NCBI GenBank assembly: GCA_023230245.1
Contig: JALNXT010000126.1
Location: 1 to 5,272, forward strand
Reading direction: 5' to 3'
Length of the DNA: 5,272 bases
Source of the DNA: Candidatus Cloacimonadota bacterium
GTDB taxonomy: Bacteria; Cloacimonadota; Cloacimonadia; Cloacimonadales; Cloacimonadaceae
Below the pieces are notes generated by a model. The model ran no database searches, was not told the origin of the DNA, and saw only the letters and a program-made list of their open reading frames with translations. Positions 1 through 5,272 of this stretch are shown here, piece after piece; position 1 is the first letter of the stretch, and every line of letters begins with the position of its first letter. Position numbers and translations under genes: made by a program.

Positions 1-3000
1 TAAGGCGTAGGATCTTTTGAGGCTATTTCGCCAGATTCGATTCCCCAGTTGGAACTGTCGATTGTCCAATTATTTGTTTCGAAATTGCCCATATCCCAGC
101 CTTCGAAGAAGGGCAGCACTATGGGATAAACTTCTGGTATATTTGCTTCGCCAGAGATAGCGATCGTGCTTACTTCATCACCCTCGATGTTGATCACTAC
201 ATTGCCGTTGTAGGCACCAGTGGCTTCAGGAGCAAAGGTTAGACCGTAGGTCTTTGTTACTCCAACGGGGATATTAAAGCTCAGATTGTTGCGGGTTTCA
301 GCCCGAGCTGAGCTGAGCTTCTGGATACTCTTTGCTCCAGCAGCTAGAACGCGTGGTTCACTCAATTCTCCCACAGTATATCCATCTGGAGTGCTGATAT
401 AGCCAATCTGGGGTTCCGTTCCGATGTTCTGGATAGTGAATTGTTGCACACTGCTGGAGCCAACGTCCACTACGCCAAAGGATAGGGAGGAAGGGCTAAC
501 CACGATCTGCGATACTATCACTTGCCCCACATCTAAGACAAACTTGACATTGGGGCGGTTATAGGAGATCGAACCACCTGTGAAGACATCGGTTTGGTTA
601 CTGTAATCGTTACGTGTAAAACGATAACCGTTGATAACTGTTGAACACTGGGTTGTCCCACTGTAATCCCATGATGCAGCCAGACTAAAGGCAGTATCGA
701 TCAGCAGGTTATCAGTTCCATTCCAGGTGAAAGGAGTTTGCAGAGTAAACATGTTCCAGCCCATTATTGCGGGCTGGTATGAGGTGGTGCTCCAGACCGT
801 AATTAGGTTTGTTGCATCTACCCAAGATGCAACGTTGGTGGCAGTGGTATGTTTCATGCGGATAAGGTAGTTGGGCATGGCATATCCGCTTATATCGGTT
901 ACGTTGAAACCAATCTTGGTGATGTCTATGGGACCGAAAACACCTTTGGCGTTGAGTTCTGCTGCGGTATAAACTGCTTGTCCGTGCAAACTTCTAATAT
1001 AGATGTTGATGGGACAGGCTTGGTCGGTGCCATTGCTGGATGTCCCTTCCCCGATGATGGCAGAGCTAACAAGAATCGGGATGGCATAGACTGTATCGGT
1101 GGCAGCAGCATCGTCACTGAAATAGGAAGCTACCACATAGTAGCTGTAGCTGGTTCCATTAACCACAGCGTAATCGGTATATGTGAGGCTTGTTACCGTG
1201 GTCAATAGCGAAGCATTCCGGTAAATCTTATAGCCCGTGGGAGTACCTGCAAGAGGAGCCAGCCATGCGAGCTTTACTAAAGTATTCCCACTGATAGCAC
1301 TTAGGTTCAATGCCGGATAAAAGATTCCTACCGCTACATAAGCCTGCAACTTCAGATTGGGCAACCTTTTGCTTTTCGAAAGATTCGATGGCTGGGAAGA
1401 ATGTTCGCTGGCTCCGCGGGCTTGATAGTTTGCAGTATCTGAATATGACCATGTAGGGTTGTTTGAGCTGACTGCGGCTTGATGGCCTTTGATTATGAGC
1501 ATGGCAAGGTTTGAGCTACCATTATAATCAAAGAAGTTATCGAGTTTCACTTCCATCCACCCGGTAGTGGCTGTATTAGGGAAGTTACCGCTATAGACAA
1601 GCGTATAGCCTGTCAGGCTGTAAGTTCCATCGGCAAGAGCGGATTCACTGGTATGTTTCAGATAAATGGATACAGCCCCAATGGGAGTAAGATTTGTCCC
1701 GTTGGCTTTGTTAAACCCGACGGATTTGATCAAGCAAGCTTGACCAATTTGAGATGCCAGATAGATGGATTCATAGCTGGAGTGAGTGTTATTTCTGTTA
1801 ATGGGATAATCCTGAGTGTTTGTGCCATTACCAATCATGATTGGGATGGTAAACAGGTTGGTGGGATAAGCTGAGACGGATTGCGAAGGACCGCTCTCTC
1901 CGCCTGCATACACCGCGGTTACGTAATAGCTATAAGTGGTATTGTTGGCAACGCTGGTATCGGAATGATTTAAGCCGGTTACGGTGGTCAGGAATACAGC
2001 GTTTCGGTAAATCTTATATGCTGTGGGGATTCCGATTGCGGGTGCTTGCCAGCTAAGGCTTACAATTCCATCGCCACCTATTGCTGCCAGATTCTGAGGT
2101 GGCGCGTAATACGGTGCCAACGGCGGGAAAACGATGTGATCCAGCCAGGCGCAGTCGCTGCCATAGTCATTAAAGCTGTTCTTGGAATATGTCCAGGTGA
2201 AAGTGTGTAAGCCTACTGTAACTGGATAACTTACACCTGACCAACCCATTACTCCAGACCATTGGCTTTGTTGAACGGCGTCTATATAGAATTTGAGATA
2301 ATCACTATCTGGATCAGAGGATACTTTGTAATAGAAACTGATGTTTCCGGCAGTGCTTACCTCGACTGGATAGCTCAAGGTAGTGGAACCACTGTAACCT
2401 ATATAGCCAGATTTGGCTGCATAGCTACCGGTAAATACTTCAGAAGTCTGAATCGTCCAGGGTATCAAACTGTTATTCACCCAAGGATGCAAGAGGAAGT
2501 GTCCAGCTTCGAATCCTTCATCTGCAGGTGCCAGCAAAGTGATAGTTATGGCGCGATCGACAGTTTTGGCACTATTATCAGTAGCTATTACTTTGATTAT
2601 GTGGTTGCCATGAGCTTCTCCGCTGCTGTTCCACACCCAGGAATAGGGTGTTATGGTATCCGTAAACTTTAGTGCCCCATCCAGATAGAATGCCACGCCG
2701 GTGATGGAACCATCGGAATCTGTTGCGCTTACGTTCACGGTAATGCTGCTGCCCAGAGCAAAAACCTCTCCGCTGCCGGGGCTTGTGATGCTGCAAATTG
2801 GTCTGGTTAAGTCTGCTGCCATTATTGCGGAATAAGCGTTTATACGTCCTGTTCCCAACTGACCAATAAAACCTGGGTTCGCCGCGTCAATATTGTCTGT
2901 GGTATTGCGCAGAATGTTTGCCAGTTGTGTGTTCGTAAGGGTTATAGCATTGCGGTGGGCATAAGAGAGCACCAAGGCAGCCACACCTGAAACATGAGGG

Positions 3001-4337
3001 CAAGCCATGGATGTTCCCTCCAGGAAGGTGTAACCACTCCCAATATCTGTGCTCAGCACTCCTTCTACGTACTCGTGGTTCGTTTTTTCGCCGCCGGGAG
3101 CTGAGACGTCAATCACGGTGCCAAAGTTTGAATACCAGGCTTTCTTGTTTTCATGGTTGATGGCTGATACTGCAAAGGTGCCGCTGTAGCAGCCAGGATA
3201 GAATAGACCGTTGGAGTTTTCATTGCCTGCGGAAAAGATGCTGATCCCTCCATCCATGACAGTGCCACCACCATTGGCGTTGAAATAATCGATAGCATCC
3301 AAAACCGGCTGCTCATAAATATCAGGATCTACATGGCCCCAGCTATTTTGAGAAATTGCTGCACCGTTGTCGGCTGCGTAGGCGATAGCGGGCGCCCACC
3401 CACCGCTATAGAAAAGTTCGTAAACCTGCGTGGACATCAATTTTACCCCGGGTATGCTGCCATTGCCACCCGCGATACCGGCAACGCCTGTGCCATTGTT
3501 TGATCTGGCAGCGATGGTGCCAGCCACGTGAGTGCCGTGCTGATGAGGGTAGATTTCGCCAATGTCACTCACAAAATTATAACCATAGATATCGTCTAGA
3601 TAGCCGTTTGCATCGTCGTCTATGCCATTACCGGCGATTTCTCCTGTGTTAATCCACAGATTACCGCTCAAATCCGGATGGTTGGTTTGGATACCGCCGT
3701 CATTTACTTGTACTATCACATCTGGGTGGCCTTTCTCTATTTCCCAGGCTTCGGGAAGGTCGATATCGGCATCAACTGTTCCGCTTGTCTGACCAGTGTT
3801 GTTGTAATGCCATTGTTCTGCGTAGCGGGGGTCATTTGGCGTCCAACGGCTCAGGTTTTCATATATCCCTGCAACTTCGTCCTGATTGATACTTAGCAAG
3901 GTTTTTGTATATTCAGGTTCTGCCCATTGGACACTGTTCTTCAAGTCCCGGTAAGCCATCACGATGTCCCGGATGTCTTTCTGGCTGTCAAACTGCAGGT
4001 CAAACCATAGATGTAAGCCCCATTCGATATGCCGCCAACCATATTTTTTGTTTTTGGCAGGATCGCCGAAGACCTGCGTGATCTTGCTGACTCCATACTT
4101 TTTGTTTAGGGCGTCCAAGTCCTTGATTTCAAACTTCATTACGGCACCGTCGATTTGAGTTAAGGCAGCGGTATGTTCGGAATACTTTTCGTTTAGTTTA
4201 ATCCTGATGTGGCCTTTTTCAATAGCGCTGTCAGGTACTTTAAAGATATCAATAAAAGGACGTTCGCCGAAACGAACTTCAGCAAAAGCAATCAGGGCGA
4301 TTGCTAAAGCGAATATGACCAGTAATAACTTTTTCAT
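1..4337 (-). CDS. Large secreted multidomain S8 (subtilisin-like) serine protease, 3' end missing
   Basis: The frame is open from the ATG at 4337 to the left edge: 1445 codons with no stop or frameshift. Residues 1-19 are a typical signal peptide (MKK, hydrophobic core, AFA before E20). Residues 20 to about 165 look like a propeptide. The S8 domain spans about 190-510: catalytic Asp213 (VNDGG), His267 (HGTHVAG), oxyanion Asn372 (SAGNEN) and Ser443 (GTSMACPHVSG). It is followed by a Big_7-like Ig domain (511-602), a MAM/jelly-roll-like domain (605-742), fibronectin III (745-825), a beta-rich module (828-1003), a second fibronectin III (1006-1086), a second beta-rich module (1087-1271), an ASH-like Ig domain (about 1274-1400), and the start of another jelly-roll (from 1405). 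The start is supported by AAAGGAG eight bases upstream. It should act outside the cell as an endopeptidase. By analogy with its neighbour, a C-terminal sorting domain is expected beyond the window, but this is inference. Domain borders are approximate. The peptidase call is very secure; the substrate is unknown. Confidence 0.5.
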   Translation of the reverse strand, partial: MKKLLLVIFALAIALIAFAEVRFGERPFIDIFKVPDSAIEKGHIRIKLNEKYSEHTAALTQIDGAVMKFEIKDLDALNKKYGVSKITQVFGDPAKNKKYGWRHIEWGLHLWFDLQFDSQKDIRDIVMAYRDLKNSVQWAEPEYTKTLLSINQDEVAGIYENLSRWTPNDPRYAEQWHYNNTGQTSGTVDADIDLPEAWEIEKGHPDVIVQVNDGGIQTNHPDLSGNLWINTGEIAGNGIDDDANGYLDDIYGYNFVSDIGEIYPHQHGTHVAGTIAARSNNGTGVAGIAGGNGSIPGVKLMSTQVYELFYSGGWAPAIAYAADNGAAISQNSWGHVDPDIYEQPVLDAIDYFNANGGGTVMDGGISIFSAGNENSNGLFYPGCYSGTFAVSAINHENKKAWYSNFGTVIDVSAPGGEKTNHEYVEGVLSTDIGSGYTFLEGTSMACPHVSGVAALVLSYAHRNAITLTNTQLANILRNTTDNIDAANPGFIGQLGTGRINAYSAIMAADLTRPICSITSPGSGEVFALGSSITVNVSATDSDGSITGVAFYLDGALKFTDTITPYSWVWNSSGEAHGNHIIKVIATDNSAKTVDRAITITLLAPADEGFEAGHFLLHPWVNNSLIPWTIQTSEVFTGSYAAKSGYIGYSGSTTLSYPVEVSTAGNISFYYKVSSDPDSDYLKFYIDAVQQSQWSGVMGWSGVSYPVTVGLHTFTWTYSKNSFNDYGSDCAWLDHIVFPPLAPYYAPPQNLAAIGGDGIVSLSWQAPAIGIPTAYKIYRNAVFLTTVTGLNHSDTSVANNTTYSYYVTAVYAGGESGPSQSVSAYPTNLFTIPIMIGNGTNTQDYPINRNNTHSSYESIYLASQIGQACLIKSVGFNKANGTNLTPIGAVSIYLKHTSESALADGTYSLTGYTLVYSGNFPNTATTGWMEVKLDNFFDYNGSSNLAMLIIKGHQAAVSSNNPTWSYSDTANYQARGASEHSSQPSNLSKSKRLPNLKLQAYVAVGIFYPALNLSAISGNTLVKLAWLAPLAGTPTGYKIYRNASLLTTVTSLTYTDYAVVNGTSYSYYVVASYFSDDAAATDTVYAIPILVSSAIIGEGTSSNGTDQACPINIYIRSLHGQAVYTAAELNAKGVFGPIDITKIGFNVTDISGYAMPNYLIRMKHTTATNVASWVDATNLITVWSTTSYQPAIMGWNMFTLQTPFTWNGTDNLLIDTAFSLAASWDYSGTTQCSTVINGYRFTRNDYSNQTDVFTGGSISYNRPNVKFVLDVGQVIVSQIVVSPSSLSFGVVDVGSSSVQQFTIQNIGTEPQIGYISTPDGYTVGELSEPRVLAAGAKSIQKLSSARAETRNNLSFNIPVGVTKTYGLTFAPEATGAYNGNVVINIEGDEVSTIAISGEANIPEVYPIVLPFFEGWDMGNFETNNWTIDSSNWGIESGEIASKDPTP
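534..1319 (-). repeat. 262-residue FN3 plus beta-rich unit, copy 2 (within protease)
   Basis: Residues 1007-1268. Exactly 262 residues after copy 1 the sequence repeats YKIYRNA, LTTVTSL and SYSYYVVA, then IGEGT, ITKIGFN, IRMKHTT, FTWNGTDNL and RPNVKFVL. The fibronectin III core is still alike at the DNA level: CGGTAAATCTTATA occurs at 1219-1232 and 2005-2018, 786 bases apart. The beta-rich part has diverged much more. Confidence 0.5.
1320..2105 (-). repeat. 262-residue FN3 plus beta-rich unit, copy 1 (within protease)
   Basis: Residues 745-1006 of the protease. The fibronectin III part carries YKIYRNA, LTTVTGL and TYSYYVTA. The following module starts near IGNGT and carries IKSVGFN, IYLKHTS, a FDYNGSSNL stretch and a closing LPNLKLQ. 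Modules of this kind recur in large exported proteins of Cloacimonadota and Bacteroidetes; their binding role is not known to me. Confidence 0.5.
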
Positions 4338-4345
4338 AGGTAATA

Positions 4346-4352
4346 CTCCTTT
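4346..4352 (-). promoter_or_regulatory. Shine-Dalgarno of the S8 protease
   Basis: The minus strand reads AAAGGAG, then eight bases, then ATG at 4337. This is near-ideal anti-16S complementarity and spacing. It fixes the protease start, because the ATG is followed directly by a signal peptide. Confidence 0.5.
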
Positions 4353-4435
4353 GTTTAGGTGTAATTTTGGGTTGCAGGGTTTGGAAGTTGTTGATGATAT
4401 TCCACAGTGGGAAGCAAGGCAGATTTCTTTCGGGG

Positions 4436-4463
4436 CAGGCAAAATGCACTAAGTGCTTGCCTG
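4436..4463 (-). other. Strong hairpin in the protease leader
   Basis: CAGGCAA (4436-4442) pairs with TTGCCTG (4457-4463). After a three-base bulge on one side, GCAC (4446-4449) pairs with GTGC (4453-4456) around a TAA loop, giving eleven base pairs. No T-tract follows on either strand, so it is not a simple terminator. It lies about 100 bases before the protease ATG. Confidence 0.5.
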
Positions 4464-4614
4464 ACAGTAAATACTGGGGTGCAGGCTGCTTGCGCAAAAT
4501 CAAATAATTTCTCCTTGGGGCCTGCGATTATTGATCAACCAAGGGGCTTTCTTAAGTGTGTAAACACTAATTACAAATATCCAGACCACCTTGCCTTAGT
4601 TCATGCCAGCCTTA

Positions 4615-4637
4615 GACTTATAGATAATCTCTAAGTC
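4615..4637 (-). other. Small hairpin in the distal leader
   Basis: GACTTA (4615-4620) pairs with TAAGTC (4632-4637). After one mismatch, AGA (4622-4624) pairs with TCT (4628-4630) around a TAA loop. It lies just downstream of the weaker promoter candidate. It may be a leader structure or an operator-like dyad; nothing decides between these. Confidence 0.5.
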
Positions 4638-4654
4638 ATCAGTTCACTCAACAC

Positions 4655-4684
4655 CATCTATGTGTATTTGGATGAATTTGTCAA
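4655..4684 (-). promoter_or_regulatory. Second, weaker promoter candidate for the protease
   Basis: The minus strand has a perfect TTGACA (4679-4684). The best -10 matches are poor: TAGATG with an 18-base spacer or CATAGA with a 16-base spacer, each three of six. It might be a secondary start downstream of the main candidate, or a chance -35 match. Confidence 0.5.
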
Positions 4685-4752
4685 GATTTACATGATATTT
4701 TCTTTACCCTTGCTTAACGATATATATCATGCCTATATCCCCCGTATATCAA

Positions 4753-4769
4753 CCGTATATTATATACGG
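4753..4769. promoter_or_regulatory. Perfect 17-bp palindrome over the -10 box, operator candidate
   Basis: CCGTATAT and ATATACGG form eight-base arms around one central base. A further direct copy of CCGTATAT lies at 4742-4749, eleven bases (about one helical turn) away. A dimeric repressor bound here would cover the TATAAT of the candidate promoter. The palindrome and extra half-site are seen directly; the operator role is inference. It could instead be a cruciform or a hairpin at the 5' end of the transcript. Confidence 0.5.
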
Positions 4770-4787
4770 ATGATATAGGGATGTTAA
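4759..4787 (-). promoter_or_regulatory. Sigma-70-type promoter candidate for the protease
   Basis: On the minus strand TTAACA (4782-4787, five of six to the -35 consensus) is followed after exactly 17 bases by a perfect TATAAT (4759-4764). Transcription would begin near 4752 and give a leader of about 415 bases before the protease ATG. It lies directly downstream of the nuclease terminator, where the protease would need its own promoter. The -10 hexamer sits inside a perfect palindrome. The region is AT-rich, so chance TATAAT matches are likelier than usual; the correct spacing and good -35 raise confidence. The sigma factor preference of this organism is unknown. Confidence 0.5.
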
Positions 4788-4817
4788 GCTTATGATTTAC
4801 AGGCTAAAGCAAGGGAG

Positions 4818-4880
4818 AAAAAAGGAAAAAACGACGATTTTGCAAATAACAAGGTATTTTTTAAGAAGATATAGTCGTCG
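4818..4880 (-). terminator. Probable intrinsic terminator of the nuclease gene
   Basis: Fifteen bases after the nuclease stop codon the minus strand has CGACGA (4875-4880). This pairs with TCGTCG (4832-4837) and is followed at once by six T, CC and six more T (4818-4831). The GC-rich short stem plus T-tract is the standard arrangement. The stem is only six pairs and the loop is long (37 bases), so efficiency is uncertain; the position directly after the gene supports it. Confidence 0.5.
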
Positions 4881-4895
4881 CCTAAAGGGTCAAGA

Positions 4896-5272
4896 TTAGC
4901 GTTTTATCACTCTGGTAAGGGCTTGTTCTTTGTCTGCTTCCACGCGGATGAAATACACTCCGGCGGGGGCTTGTCTGCCGCTAGCGTCCAGACCGCTCCA
5001 TCGCAGTTTGTTTTCGCCTTCAATCATGGGGTTGATAGCCGTGTAAATCCTTTGTCCTTTCAGGTTATACACGGTGGTGGTGGCAGGAGCGGGAGATTTG
5101 GCTTGCACAGAAATGGAAAGTCCGTTCACAAAGGGATTGGGGTAGGCAGCGGAGATTTGCAGAGCGGGGATACTAAGCAAAATATCATCTTCTGCAGAGC
5201 TTCCTCCACCCCAAATGCGGGCTACAAACTCGGGGTGATCCACAAAGGGGTTGCGGTTTCCCTGCAAGCCCT
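4896..5272 (-). CDS. Endonuclease I family secreted nuclease with C-terminal sorting domain, 5' part missing
   Basis: Only the last 124 codons are inside the window, ending at TAA 4896-4898. The visible part begins GLQGNRNPFVDHPE and continues to IWG. This is the conserved C-terminal signature of the endonuclease I family (EndA/Bsn-like, metal-dependent, non-specific extracellular or periplasmic nucleases). The catalytic residues lie upstream, outside the window. After a short linker, about 85 residues (4899..5156) form a FlgD-like/type IX-type sorting domain: YPNPF near its start, then VYNLKGQRIY, LRWSGLDASGRQAPAGVYFIRVEA, and a basic RVIKR end. Such domains direct proteins through an outer-membrane secretion route and are often cleaved. 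A TTG at 5267 could be read as a start but falls inside the conserved nuclease signature, so it is an internal leucine. The protein is inferred to degrade extracellular DNA or RNA. The nuclease call rests on one short but distinctive motif; the sorting domain is clear. Confidence 0.5.
   Translation of the reverse strand, partial: GLQGNRNPFVDHPEFVARIWGGGSSAEDDILLSIPALQISAAYPNPFVNGLSISVQAKSPAPATTTVYNLKGQRIYTAINPMIEGENKLRWSGLDASGRQAPAGVYFIRVEADKEQALTRVIKR

Larger units (their letters stand above)
4338..4752 (-). other. Long structured leader upstream of the protease
   Basis: If transcription starts near 4752, this stretch is a leader of about 415 bases. It holds no recognisable gene or known riboswitch. 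It contains a strong hairpin at 4436-4463, a second at 4615-4637, and weaker pairs: CCTTGG (4513-4518) with CCAAGG (4539-4544), and GCAGGC (4481-4486) with GCCTGC (4520-4525). Tiny ATG-started frames occur at 4704-4730 (nine codons with stop, GGGGG eight bases upstream) and 4631-4657 (nine codons with stop). Whether the leader regulates the protease is unknown. Confidence 0.5.
4707..4815. repeat. Nested inverted-repeat region around the promoter
   Basis: Several exact inverted pairs are nested about the same centre: CCCTTGCTT (4707-4715) with AAGCAAGGG (4807-4815); GCTTAAC (4712-4718) with GTTAAGC (4783-4789); CCTATATC (4732-4739) with GATATAGG (4772-4779); and the inner palindrome 4753-4769. 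CATGATAT (4691-4698) also pairs with ATATCATG (4724-4731). The outer two pairs overlap, so they cannot both form fully. No clear target-site duplication flanks the outer arms. It may be a compound operator, a REP/MITE-like element, or both. Confidence 0.5.

Noticed and set aside
305..319. Three tandem GAGCT units as a phase-variation tract
   Set aside because: Three units are too few for frequent slippage, and the reading frame is intact.
849..1208. Plus-strand frame of 119 codons
   Set aside because: It is fully antisense to the protease, whose reading frame is open and domain-rich throughout. The peptide shows no family features.
2262..2672. Plus-strand frame of 136 codons
   Set aside because: It is antisense to the Ig-like and jelly-roll part of the protease, with no plausible ribosome site or protein features.
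4207..4452. Plus-strand frame of 81 codons overlapping the protease start
   Set aside because: It is antisense to the signal peptide and propeptide coding region and has no sign of selection as a protein.
4407..4634. Plus-strand frame of 75 codons in the gap
   Set aside because: It starts with GTG, has no Shine-Dalgarno, runs against both genes, and encodes an unrecognisable peptide.
5265..5267. TTG as the start of a small 123-codon gene
   Set aside because: It lies inside the conserved endonuclease I signature, and the frame continues upstream to the window edge, so it is an internal leucine.
1..5272. CRISPR array, tRNA, rRNA, transposase or phage genes
   Set aside because: No regularly spaced repeats, no cloverleaf or rRNA-like sequence, and no recombinase or transposase motifs were seen on either strand.

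Overview
The window carries parts of two exported proteins, both read on the minus strand, separated by a 558-base gap that is unusually rich in regulatory-looking structure. The protein style fits a Gram-negative member of the Bacteroidetes/FCB-like world, most probably Cloacimonadota: a very large modular subtilase built from Ig-like, fibronectin III, jelly-roll and ASH-like modules, and a secreted nuclease ending in a FlgD-like/type IX-style C-terminal sorting domain. The lineage is inferred from domain style; no marker gene is present.

Region 1..4337 (minus) is one uninterrupted reading frame of 1445 codons that runs off the left edge. It encodes a signal peptide, a propeptide, a complete S8 subtilisin-like catalytic domain with its D/H/N/S residues, and then about 900 residues of tandem accessory modules. 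These include a 262-residue unit (fibronectin III plus a beta-rich module) present twice. The end of the protein lies outside the window.

Region 4338..4895 holds no convincing gene. In the direction of transcription it contains a probable intrinsic terminator for the upstream nuclease gene (4818..4880), a near-consensus sigma-70-type promoter whose -10 hexamer sits inside a perfect 17-bp palindrome (4753..4787), a nested set of inverted repeats around that promoter (4691..4815), a weaker second promoter candidate (4655..4684), and a leader of roughly 400 bases with several hairpins. It ends in a strong Shine-Dalgarno for the protease.

Region 4896..5272 (minus) is the C-terminal end of an endonuclease I (EndA/Bsn-like) family protein, recognised by the conserved terminal signature of that family and followed by a sorting domain. 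Its catalytic part is beyond the right edge.

Taken together, the locus looks like a pair of adjacent, co-oriented but probably separately transcribed genes for extracellular breakdown of protein and nucleic acid, as expected of a scavenger of biomass. No mobile element, CRISPR array, tRNA or rRNA was seen.

[Form note: the original answer gave no confidence values for features; every feature confidence of 0.5 is a placeholder required by the schema, not an assessment.]
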